From NCBI RefSeq assembly GCF_030035675.1, contig NC_084482.1:231231943-231295942 (forward strand): 64,000 nt of DNA. Direction: 5' to 3'. The notes under the pieces are model-generated. The model searched no databases and had not been told where the DNA came from. It saw only the letters and a list, made by a program, of their open reading frames with translations. The stretch's first letter is position 1; each line of letters opens with the position of its first letter. The translations under genes were made by a program, and so were the position numbers. Below are positions 35,368 through 45,750 of the stretch, one piece after another. This DNA is from Rhineura floridana. Lineage: Eukaryota; Chordata; Lepidosauria; Squamata; Rhineuridae.

Positions 35368-35468
35368 CGGGCTGTCAGTCCTACTCAGAGTAGACCCATT
35401 GAAACGGATGGACATGATGACTAACGTGGCTCCATTCATTTTAGCAGGCCTACTTTGAGTAGAACTTG
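35368..35468. mobile_element. Palindromic MITE remnant
   Basis: cctactcagagtagaccca is mirrored by ggcctactttgagtaga at the other end, a hairpin-like unit of about 100 bp. A half copy lies near 48205-48240. Confidence 0.6.
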
Positions 35469-35689
35469 TTTGGCTACCACTCGCTGTGGTGGGGGAGAGA
35501 ATTCTTTGCATTAGACACACACACAGAGAGCCCCAAACTCCCTTGTGAAGGATGGCAGGATTTGGGGTCCCCTTTTACAAATTCTTTGGGGGCGGGGAGT
35601 TTCCCCACTGGCTTTATTGACAATTTCTGCAGCTCTTTTCCATGGATCCTGCAGCAAAGGCTGATGATAATTGTGTAACATTTTTGGAG

Positions 35690-37020
35690 GGGGGTGTGAT
35701 GGGGAGACGCGCGTGGGAAGGGGGGCGCTGCGGCTGGGATGCCCGCACTCTCTCGGTGCCACATGGCGAGTCTACAGGCCTGCGGTGGGGGGGGGCGAGC
35801 AGGGAGGTTGCGGGGCCCAGCGCCGCATGGGGCTAATAGCCCAGGAGGCTCGTTTGGCCAGAGCAAAGGCCCGCCGGGAGCAGCCAAACGCCACGCCCCT
35901 TCCTCCCGGGGCTGATCCTCAGAGCTAGACTGCCCCTGACCATGGAGGCTCCCTGTGCCTTGTTTATAGGTTTGTTTCTCATATTAATGACCTGCGCAGC
36001 ATCTTCCGAGGAGCTCAGGGCGGTGGTCGCACATCATCTGAAGCCCGTGACCCCCCCCATCTCGTGGGGCAAAGAAGGACTGTCTTTTGTCTGGCTGAAT
36101 CGTCCAACATTCAGCGCCCTGGGAGGGGCCCTCGGAGTCCCGGGATTACGAGGAAGGGGGGAAACGTCGCCCTCCTCCACACCGGGTTAGAGTTTTCCTC
36201 GGCTTTTCCTCGTGGGGAGTTGCTCCGTCGCCTTCGGGCTGCCCTTCCTGAAGGGCCCGGCCAAAGGGGGCCCCTCCATGCCCCGCACAGCCCGTTCCCA
36301 CAGCGGCCGGCCGGATGCCGCACAGGGAGCCGACGCAAGAGGGCCCACGCAGGTGCAAGAGCGCGGCGCGGAGGCGCGGACAGACGGGCCGCCTGATGCG
36401 CTCGCCGGCAGCAGCCCCTGCGCCCCGCCCCTCCGCATGCGCACTGGCCCTACAGCTCCGCGAGCCGCTCCTGTCCGGCGCCCTCGCCGGCTGCAATCCG
36501 CGTGAGGAGTTGCCTCTGGCGGGGAGCGCGTGGGCGCAAGGAGGCTGTGGAGGCGGCCTTGCAGTTGGCGCAAGGAGTCGCCCGACTGTGGGCTGGCTTC
36601 CCTTGTGCGTGCGTGGATGCACGTGTGTGAGACGCCCCGCAGCCCTGAGGCGCTCCAAGCCCCACCGGGAGTCCTGCAGGCCCCTCCTGGTGCTGCTGGA
36701 GTCCAGCTCACATCGCCCCTGCCTGGCCATCGGCTCTGCTGGCTGCCGCGGGTGGTGGGGAGCCCCGAAACACCTGTAGGGTGCCCCATTGGCTACTCTC
36801 TGCCCTGGGGCGTAGGAGGCGCCCTCTCGGCCCGGATCCCAGCTGATGCAAGGCCAGCCTCGCACCCGCGCGCACACACACGCAGGAGACAGCCTGCCTC
36901 TAGATTCAGTCGCCAGCTGCTGGCAGCCGCAGGGGAGGCCCGACTTGCTTGCAGGCGTCCCGTTGGGGCCCCTGCCTGGCCCCTGTGTGAACAGGGGGCT
37001 GGACTCGAAGGCCCCCTTGG
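35690..37020 (+). promoter_or_regulatory. CpG-rich block, candidate pri-mir-219 promoter
   Basis: This is the densest CpG region between HSD17B8 and RING1, 1.6-2.9 kb upstream of the mir-219 hairpin. It contains a short open frame (35942-36190) with a signal-peptide-like start, whose later part overlaps a decayed reverse CR1 piece (about 36060-36270). A promoter role is inferred from position and composition only. Confidence 0.35.
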
Positions 37021-37039
37021 GCCTGTTGCTGCTGCGGCT

Positions 37040-37400
37040 GCTGCAGAGCCCTTCTGACGACCTCCAGGCTGCTGGCTGGTTTCCACGCTCCTCTGGCGAG
37101 GTCCGACCTCACGTTCTGGGTTCCCGAGTCCGGGTCTGGGAGGGGCACTTTAGGAAGAACGCAGACAAACTGGAAGGGGGTGCAAAGGGGGCCAGCGAAG
37201 TTGGCCAGGAGATATGACAGACAGGTTGTCCTAGGAGGAGAAACTGAAGGCCTGGGCAGGTTCACCCAGGAGAGGTGGTGGTGCAGGAGAGGCCCCTTCA
37301 GGCAGAGGCTGGGCAGCCCTCTGGCGTGGGGAGGCTCTGCCTCTGGACTTCCTGCAGTGCCGAAGGGCCGGGCCAGATGGCCTCCAAGGGGTGCCCCTCC
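37040..37400 (+). mobile_element. CR1 fragment (very old)
   Basis: gcagacaaactggaaggggg, gcaaagggggccagcgaag and ggagaaactgaaggcctgg parallel the CR1 stretch seen at 41515-41700 but are strongly diverged. Confidence 0.5.
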
Positions 37401-37519
37401 AAAGCTCCGTCTCTAGGTCACATCCTGGCAGCAAAGAGACCCCCCCGCCAGAAACACATCGACTTGCCAAAGCCAATCCGCTCAGTGCCTTTCCTCCTCT
37501 GAACTGCCTTGAGTGCGAG

Positions 37520-37680
37520 TCACGTGGGCCAGGGGCACAGAGCCCCTGCTCTGCATGCAGAAGGCCCCCGCTTCAGACCCCGCTGGCAGCATCTTCAGGC
37601 AGGGCTGGGAGAGACTCCTGCCTGACACACCCTGGAGAGAGGCTGCCGGTCAGTGTAGACCGTACTGACTGAGCAGTGGC
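37520..37680 (+). repeat. Sauria SINE
   Basis: agcccctgctctgcatgcag, ctggcagcatcttcaggc, gaggctgccggtcagtgtag and gtactgactgagcag. Confidence 0.8.
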
Positions 37681-38379
37681 GTCTCCATGTCAGTGGGTGG
37701 AATCCACTCCGGCTTTTAGTCTGACCTTTCAAGGAGCTGTCTTGAAAGCAACTAAACCCGGAGTGGATTCCGCTGCCCCACTAATGTGGAGCGACCAGAA
37801 ACCACTGGTTTGAGCTAGATGGAGCAAGGGTTGGGCTCAGTATTGAAGGCAGCTTCCTACTTTCCTGCGGGAGAGTACCCAACTCAAGGCTCTCTTCCAT
37901 TTCTCCCGACATGGAACAGGAGGAGGAGGAGGAGGAGGAAGGGTTGGTAGTCACAGCATCTGCCAACAGATGCCCTGCCTGGCAAGTGGCATCCCCAGAA
38001 GGAGCAACAGGAGGAAAAGGGCGCTGTCCCTCCTCTGACTATAGCTGACTATTATGGTATAGCCGCAGGTGGTTACTGCAGCCCCCTTCAGCCATTAGAG
38101 AGCAGGACAGGACTGACGCGAATCCACTTCACCCAACTCGATCCGAGGGGCAGCCTACTATTTTGCTGTACAAAATGCTCCTCTTGGTGGAGTGGCAGAA
38201 CTTCAGCTGGTGAGGAAATTATTGGGAAGGGGCAGGAAAACCACGTATATCATGTGTCTGCGGTGGCGAGGAATGCAACGGTGTAATTATTGATTCATTT
38301 GTAGTTATTGATGTTTGGCAGTTATACTGAAAAGAAAGATTGCAGCTGTGTGTGGAACTCAGGCCAAGGCACCAAAGAA

Positions 38380-38530
38380 TCAGAGAGTGAGAAGGGACCA
38401 CGGAGGCCATCTAGTCTAGCCCCCTGGGTCAATGCAAGATGCAACTACAGCCCCACAGCAGGAGGCCGCCCAGCAGCAGCTGCTTAAATACCTCCAGAGA
38501 AGAAGAGGCCACCCCCCTTTATGTCTCCCA
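38380..38530 (-). mobile_element. CR1 3' end (decayed) next to mir-219
   Basis: gaatcagagagtgagaaggg, ggccatctagtctagcccc and gctgcttaaatacctccag fit a reverse CR1 3' end. It ends about 60 bases before the hairpin. Confidence 0.6.
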
Positions 38531-38585
38531 ATGCCTTCTCCCCCTGGGATTCTAGCTCCTCCCTGCCCCCCCCCCGTCTGTCCTG

Positions 38586-38665
38586 AACCCTGGCTTGTGA
38601 TTGTCCAAACGCAATTCTTGTCACTAAACCTGAGAGTTGAGTCTGGACATCGCAAGCCGGAGGTT
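38586..38665 (+). ncRNA. MIR219: mir-219 precursor hairpin
   Basis: The 5' arm at 38598-38618 begins TGATTGTCCAAACGC and, over 21 bases, matches mature miR-219-5p as I know it. The 3' arm at 38633-38653 begins AGAGTTGAGTCTGGAC, the miR-219a-1-3p form. The arms pair across a loop of about 14 bases. The stem extends outward: ggcttg (38592-38597) pairs with caagcc (38653-38658), and aacc with ggtt beyond a small bulge. In mammals mir-219a-1 lies between HSD17B8 and RING1 on the same strand, exactly as here. In mammals miR-219 promotes oligodendrocyte differentiation. The hairpin lies within about 60 bases of a decayed CR1 copy. The host transcript start is not identified; the GC-rich block at 35.7-37 kb is a candidate. 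Confidence 0.96.
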
Positions 38666-39314
38666 TGATGTCTGCAGTCAGCAAAGCCCCAGCGGGAAAG
38701 CAGCACCTTGTTGCGTTTCAAGAGTGCTGTCTTGATTGTTTTTCTTTGTTGTAAAAGTAACCATTAAATTAAGCAAAAATACATTTATTTCTGTGTACTT
38801 TACCATGATGTTGGGATGAAATTCCTTATGAGGTTTTTCCTGCACTTTGAGGTGTTCAAAAAACGAAAAGATAAAAAGGAAGGTAAGCTAGAAGCAGCTT
38901 TCGCTGGCACATTTGTGGATTACACAGAGCTCTTTGTCAGACAAAAATATGAGCAAGCTTTCATGTTACACCAAATTCCTCAAGCAGACTGGAAGGCGAG
39001 ATAGTCTGTTCTGTTCTGCTTAGATTTATTCAGTTTTCCATCGCTAAAACCTCAGGCGACCACTTCCCTCCCAGGACCTCCCCCCAATTAAAACCAGCCC
39101 CACCAGCTAGAGGAAAAGGTCTCTTCTTCTCCTGAGAGCAGTCCCACGTGCCTTTTCTTTTGAAGGAGCTTGGGTCTGGGAGCAATTGTGAGTCATTTGT
39201 AAGGTGGTCAGAAGAGGGGCCCACCTGCAGCAACAGCTGGACCAGGCCCAAGAGGGCCCATCGGAGTCCAGCAAAGTCTGTCCTCACAGGGGCCAGCCAG
39301 ATGCCCACGGGGAT

Positions 39315-39382
39315 TCCTGCATGGAGCAGGGGGTTGGACTGGATGGCCTTACAGGCCCCTTTCAACTCTACTATTCTATGAT
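39315..39382 (+). mobile_element. CR1 3' end (short)
   Basis: attcctgcatggagcagggg, ggactggatggccttacagg and ctctactattctatg. Confidence 0.88.
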
Positions 39383-40017
39383 AAGCCTGCAGCAAGTAGG
39401 CCCTGAGCACACCTGCAACCCCGCCCCATCACTTGTAATTCTCAGCAGCTGGCGCCATTCAGAGGCGTTTACTGCCTCTGAGAGTGGAGGGAGGGCAGAG
39501 CTGTGGCAGCCAGCACCCCCTCCTGCCCCCCACCTGCCTGCCCCAAAACTAAGGCAGCTGCTTGGAAAAAATGAAATAAATAAAAGATATGATCAAAACA
39601 ACGTGAAATCAATACACAGTATAAAACTATGGATAGCAACAGGCAGCAGAAGCCAGAAAGAGCCCTGATCAACCTGCACCGCGTCAGTAGAAAGCAAACT
39701 CTTTCCCATTAGATTACACCAGAGAATGCAAAGAGGGCTGACGAGTGGCAACAAACATCCCTGGGGAGGGAGTGCCATGCAGTGGGTGGGGCAGTGGTGA
39801 TGACATGGTGCCAACACAGGCAAGGCCCTTCAGTAACCCCCACCCTCACCTCCAAATGTGTGTGTATGGGGGGGGCATCCCGCAAAAAGCCCTCCAAGGA
39901 AGACCCTGACATTCACACTGGTTCTTTGGGGAGCGAGCAGTCCTCTGGACCCCCCCCCCCGGGCCAAAAGACAGAAAAAGACGTGCAGGGTTTATATTCG
40001 TTTATTTGCAAATGTTT

Positions 40018-40315
40018 CATAGAATCATAGAAGAGTTGGAAGGGGCCAGTAAGGCCATCAAGTCCAACCCCCTGCTCAATGCAGGAATCCAAATCAAAGC
40101 ATTCCTGACAGATGGCTGCCCAGCTGCCACTTGAATGCCTCCACTGTCGAAGAGCCCACTACCTCTCTAGGTAATTGGTTCCATTGTCATATGGCTCTAA
40201 GGGTTAGGACGTTTTTCCTGATGTCCAGTCGAAATCTGGCTTCTTGCAACTTGAGCCCATTATTCCGTATCCTGCACTCTGGGACAATCGAGAACAGATC
40301 CCTGCCTTCCTCTGT
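40018..40315 (-). mobile_element. CR1 3' end
   Basis: tagaatcatagaagagttgg, caaatcaaagcattcctgac and gcccattattccgtatcctg, the reverse complement of the CR1 end. Confidence 0.9.
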
Positions 40316-40429
40316 GTTTATTTACATCTCGCCCTTAAACTGCATTTGGAATGCTCAGCTGGGCTTAAAAGACATCAGTGAAATCCAACAGAAATTGAAC
40401 AACCACAATGCATACAGTGGGTATATAAA

Positions 40430-40860
40430 GCCCTTACACAGCTTAGAACCAGTTTACTTGCGGGATCACCTGACCCTCTATGTGTCCACTCCAGCGCTTT
40501 GCTTTGCGGAACGGGCACTGTTACAGACGCCACTTAATACTCGTTCCACACTTGCAAGAAATTGTTCTTTTAGTGTGTCAGCACTTGCGCTTCAGAGCTC
40601 CCCGCCTCTTGACATCAGGCAGGCACCTTTCCTGTACTCTCTTTGACAGCTGCTTAAAACATTTTTGGTTAGGGAAGTCTATCCTGATATGTAGATGTTG
40701 ATGTACATGAGGGGGTTAGACTCGATGGCCTTCCAACTCTACTATTCTACGATTCTATGTGTTCAAATCTCTTTTTAGTTCACTGCTGATTTTAATAGTC
40801 TTTTACATGTTTTTAATTTTTAACTGTTTTTTATTTGATAATTTTCAGGGCCAAACGGAT
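40430..40860 (+). mobile_element. L2 3' fragment with a CR1 3' end inserted
   Basis: The L2 C-terminal region (cttgcgggatcacctgaccc, ctcttgacatcaggcaggc) runs into an AT-rich tail. A CR1 terminus (agactcgatggccttccaac) lies at about 40705-40762 within that tail. Confidence 0.7.
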
Positions 40861-40894
40861 GCCTCTTCTGGGAAACTCACAGCATGGGGACAAG

Positions 40895-41070
40895 GAAGCT
40901 GCCTTGTCTGAGTCAGATCTATTGGCCCATCTAACTTAGTATTGTCTACACTGACTGGCAGACGCTCCCCAGGTTTTTTCAGGCAAGGGGTCTCTTGCAG
41001 CCCCACCTGCAGATGCTGCCATTGGGGACCTTGTGCATTCAAAGCACTGAGCTAATCCCCCCCCAAGCAG
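40895..41070 (-). repeat. Sauria SINE (reverse)
   Basis: tgtctacactgactggcaga, ccccacctgcagatgctgcc and gcattcaaagcactgagct. Confidence 0.75.
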
Positions 41071-41071
41071 G

Positions 41072-42048
41072 ACATGGGTGCAAGAGTGCTTCTTATCAAA
41101 TTTGCAGATGATACAAAGTTGGAGGGCATAGCTAATACCTTGGCAGACAAAAACAAAATTCAAAGGGGCCTTGATAGGCTGGAGCATTGGGCTGAAAACA
41201 ACAGAATGAAATTCAACAGGGATAAATGCAAAGTTCTACACTTAGGAAAAAGAAACCAAATGCACAGTTATAAGATGGGGGATACTTGGCTCAGCAGTAT
41301 GACATGTGAGAAGGATCTTGGAATTGTCGTTGATCACAAGCTGAATATGAGCCAACAGTGTGATGTGGCTGCAAAAAAGTCAAATGCTATATTAGGCTGC
41401 ATTAACAGACGTATAGTTTCCAAATCGCGTGAAGTATTAGTTCCCCTCTATTCAGCACTGGTTAGGCCTCATCTTGAATACTGCGTACAGTTCTGGTCTC
41501 CACACTTTAAGGATGCAGGCAAACTGGAACAGGTTCAGAGGAGGGCAACAAGGATTTTATTTTATTTATTTATTTATTTCCATTTGTATACCGCCCATAG
41601 CAAGCTCTCTGGGCGGTGTACATCAAATGATGATCAGGGGACTGGAAACAAAGCCCTATGAGGAGAGACTGAAAGAACTGGGCATGTTTAGCCTGGAGAA
41701 GAGAAGACTGAGGGGAGATATGATAGCACTCTTCAAGTACATGAAAGGTTGTCACATAGAGGAGGGCCAGGATCTCTTCTCGATCGTCCTAGAGTGCAGG
41801 ACACGGAATAATGGGCTCAAGTTGCAGATTTCGACTGGACATCAGGAAAAACTTCCTAACTGTTAGAGCCATATGACAATGAAACCAATTACCTAGAAAG
41901 GTAGTGGGGTCTCCGACACTGGAGGCCTTCAAGAGGCAGCTGGGCAGCCATCTGTTGGGAATGCTTTGATTTGGATTCCTGCGTTGAGGAGGGGGTTGGA
42001 CTCGATGGCCTTATAGGCCCCTTCCAACTCTACTATTCTATGATCAGT
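41072..42048 (+). mobile_element. CR1 LINE 3' third with nested LINE tail
   Basis: The plus frame reads [45 protein letters not shown] and [16 protein letters not shown] 70-base reverse LINE tail (about 41555-41628) interrupts it, after which CR1 resumes ([18 protein letters not shown]) to the 3' terminus. 5' truncated. Confidence 0.92.
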
Positions 42049-42324
42049 GCGACCCGGATCTCAGTCTTTCCAGCAGGCAAAAGTAGGGTTCCAGCCCCCC
42101 CCCACCAGCGTGTGTGCAGCCCCTTCCATCCCAGCCTCTCCACCCTCAGTGCCTGGGAGCCCCTTCCCCCCCCCCCCGCTCCTGGACCTGTTGGTCTTCA
42201 CAGGCCTTCAGAGGGAGTTTGCCTCCTCAAGAAGTGGGCAGCCAGCTCAGGCAGCTTTAAAAGGGCAAATCCCAGGAGGTCAAGGCAGCCCACGGCTACT
42301 AGTCACTGTGCTGCCTCTAATGTA

Positions 42325-45300
42325 CGGTGCCGTGAAAAAGTATTTGCCCTGTCTGATTTCCTGTGTGGTTGCATATTTTTGGCACTGAATGTTGTCAGAT
42401 CTTGAACCAAACCTAATATTAGGGAAAAGGGAACCTGAGAGTACAAATAACACAAAAATGTGATACTTATTTATTTATTAAAGAAAATTAAGCAACACCC
42501 AATGCCCCCTGTTAAAAAGTAATTGCCCCCTTACACTCAACACCTGGTTATGCCACCTTTAGCAGCAATGACTGCAGCCAAACTTCTTCTTCCTCAACCA
42601 TTCCGATGTAGACTTGCTTGTGTGTTTCGGATCATTGTCTTGCTGCATGACTCAGCTGCGCTTCACCTTCAGCTGACGGATGGCCTGACATCTTCCTGTA
42701 GAATTCTCTGATACAAAGCAGAATTCATGGTTCCGTCAACAATGGCAAGTCGTCCAGGCCCTGATGCAGCAAAGCATCCCCAAACCATGACACTGCCACC
42801 ACCATGCTTGACCGTTGCTATGAGGTTCTTCATGTGGAATGCAGTGTTTGGGTTTTGCCAGACATAATGGGTCTCATGTTGCCCCAAAAGTTCCATCTTT
42901 GACTCATCTGCCCATAGAACATTGTTCCAGAACTCTTGAGGATCATCCAGGTGCTTTTTGGCGAATTCTAGACGAGCATTCATGTCCTTAGTGAGCGATG
43001 GTTTCCCCCTTGCTACTCTGCCATGAATCCCATGTTTGCAGTGTCTTTCTGATGGTGGGGTCACGAACACTGACCTTGGCTGAGGCGAGAGAGGCCTGCA
43101 GATCCCTGGATGTTGTTCTGGGGTCCTTCGTGACTTCCTGGATGATTTTACACCTTGCTCTTGGAGGGGTTGTGGCAGGACGGCCACTCCTGGGAAGATT
43201 CACTACTGTCCCAAACCTTCTCCATTTGGTCAATATGGCTCCGATTGTGGTTTATTATTTATTATGGTCCAAGTTATATGATCTGAACATCGATCCGCAT
43301 CTACTCTATCTCATCAGAGCACTTCATATTAATACCTTTGCTCTGGTGAGAGATAGCAGGACAGGAGCTCTATCTGACCCAATAAGGGTTGAGAAGGGAG
43401 TTAAACAAGGTTGCTTGTTAGCTCCCCTTCTCTTTAATTTATTTTTGAACAATGTCATCACTGCTCTATCTGGCCCGCAATTTTTTCCACCATCCGTTGG
43501 CAGTAGGAAAATATCTGTCTTACTCTATGCCGACGACATGGTCCTCCTTTCCTTAACACCTCTTAGTCTACGAAGGTTATTAAATAATTTACAAATTTAT
43601 TGCACTAACGAAAACTTAAAAGTAAACTATGATAAAACAAATATCCTAGTTTTTGGAAAGAGATATAAAGGCCACCGCTGGCAGATGGCTGATACCCAGC
43701 TTGTGCAGTCTCGAACATATAAATACTTGGGGATACTATTTTCTGACACCTTATCCTGGAAACCTCACATACAATACATCAAAACTTTGGTATCTAAAAC
43801 AATAGGAGCTTTATTAAAATTCTACCGCACTTCAGGAGGCCATTTAATTTCTCCTATTTTGAAAATCTTTAAAGCTAAAGTGATTCCTCAAATGCTCTAT
43901 GGCGTAACAGTTTGGGGATGGGAAAATAATAATTTAAAGACTTTAGAATCCTCTCAAAATGACTTCCTTAGGCGGATACTGTCATTGCCAAAAGGAACAT
44001 CAGCTGCTATGATGTGTTCAGAGACCGGTCTCCCCCCAGATCTCTGCCCGTATTCATTTTGCACATATGAAGTTTTTGAGATCGTTTGACTCTATTCCGG
44101 ACGAAAAACTTCTAAAACTCTGCACTATTCAACCTTTGGCTTCCAAACTGTGGACTAACAATCTAGGGAATTTGATCTGTAACTATCATATTTCCCCTTG
44201 GGAATTTAATTCGATCTCAAACCCCATCCGCCTTCAAGAAGCCATCTTCCATCATTCCCACAAAGTCAATAGATTATCACTCATCAACTCCAAGGTTGCT
44301 CCATGGTTCTGGAGTTTTAAGCTTGACTCTGAATGTTCACTTTACCTTTTATCCTCTCTCCCCATAGCTTTAAGACAAGCCTTTACTGCCTTGCGTTTCT
44401 TCTCGCTGCCTAATGCAGTTAGAGAAGGTTGGCTTTCCGATACCCCTAATGCCCAAAGGCTTTGTATCTGCGGTTCTTCTGAAGAAGATCTTCCCCATAT
44501 ATTATTCTTTTGTCCAATATATCATAATCCTCGAATTAGATTTCTTAGGAATTGGTTGCATTATGACAGGTCGATCTCAATTGAGGAACAAATAAAAATT
44601 TTAATGTCTGATTCTAACCCTGAGATCACATACAATGTTTCGTTGTTCACCATAGCTGCCTGAAATCTAAGGGCCAATTTTAAAAGTTCCCTGACTCCTT
44701 GACTCTGATAACAATGGAGCAAATTTTATCAATGTGACCTCATGTCTTGTGTTTAGCAGTAATTTATTTAGAATGTTTTTTATTAGATTCTATTTTAATC
44801 TTGTACGTTGGTCTGTATAGATTTTGTAGTCCGTTGGCCTTTGGCCCTGGAAATAAACTTTACTTACTTACTTACTCTGATTGTGGTTTGGTGGAGCCCC
44901 AGAGCCTTAGAAATGGCTTTGTAACCCTTTCCAGACTGATATGCATCAACAGCTCTTTTCCGGGGGTGTTCAGGAATTTCTTTTGATCGCAGTATGATGT
45001 GGCTTTGGAACCGGTGAGCTTCCAACTTCAGTCTGATGGCAAGGGCCAAAGTGAGTCAAGTTTATGTTGGGCAGGGCTGGCCCAAAGCAGGCCGGATTGT
45101 TTACCAAGATAGTCAAACTTCTGGCCCTAATAATCCCTTTCATTTGGTTGAGTTCATAGGGGGGCAATTACTTTTTCACACAGGGCCATTGGGTGTTGCC
45201 TAACTTTCTTTAATAAAGAAATGAAATAAGTATCAACATTTTGTGCTGTTTGTTCACTCAGCTTCCCTTTTCTCCAATATTAGGTTTTGGTTCAAGATCT

Positions 45301-45373
45301 GACAACATTCAGTGCCATAAATATGCAAAAATGCAGAAAATCAGACAGGGAGCAAATACTTTTTCACAGCACC
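42325..45373 (-). mobile_element. Tc1/mariner-type DNA transposon, broken by a LINE
   Basis: Inverted ends of roughly 200 bases carry GTGAAAAAGTATTTGC at both termini; the left end follows a TA. The transposase is on the minus strand. Its N-terminal HTH part (RKRAVDAYQSGKGYKAISKA) is at about 44890-45010. The middle (TKWRRFGTVVNLPRSGRP, VLWADESKMELLG, GGGSVMVWGCF) is at 42690-43240, and the second catalytic Asp in DNDPKHTS lies in another frame near 42640. The region that would carry the third catalytic residue is missing. Inactive. Confidence 0.93.
43254..44878 (+). mobile_element. Non-CR1 non-LTR LINE inserted in the Tc1 transposon
   Basis: RT motifs include VEKGVKQGCLLAPLLFNLFL and SVLLYADDMVLLSLTPLS, then a C-terminal Cys/His cluster CICGSSEEDLPHILFFCP. 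The tail is a TTAC repeat. It is flanked by an 11 bp duplication GATTGTGGTTT (43243-43253 and 44879-44889). 5' truncated at the RT; one frame break near 44085. It is not CR1 or L2 by its motifs; an I/Ingi/Vingi-like or related clade is possible but unproven. Confidence 0.85.
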
Positions 45374-45484
45374 ATGCCAGAGCAGGCATGCTCCCGAATA
45401 GTATCAGTGGCTGCCTGGGCATCGCAAGCGGGGAGAACTCTGCTGTTGCAGATTCCCACTGGGGCACCGAGACAAGAGAGAGAG

Positions 45485-45750
45485 GGCTGTCCTAGCTCAG
45501 TGAGCAGAGCCCCTGATTTGTATGCGGTGGGTCCCAGGGTCAATCCCCGCTGGCTGCATCTCCTGGTAGGGCTGGGAAAGGAAAACCTCCGCCGGAAACC
45601 CTGGAGAGCCGTTGCTACCAGTCAGAGTGGACACTACTAAGCTGGATGGACCAAGGCTAGATGCTTTTGTCCGGCTGGGCACTGTGAGAACAGGAGGCTG
45701 GACTAGATGGCCCCCTTGGGCCGGGTCCAGCAGCTGCTGCAGGACAGTCC
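45485..45750 (+). repeat. Sauria SINE followed by a CR1 terminus
   Basis: 45485-45668: ctgtcctagctcagtgagca, gtcaatccccgctgg and cagtcagagtggacactac. 45680-45750: ctgtgagaacaggaggctgg, a CR1 3' end. Confidence 0.78.
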
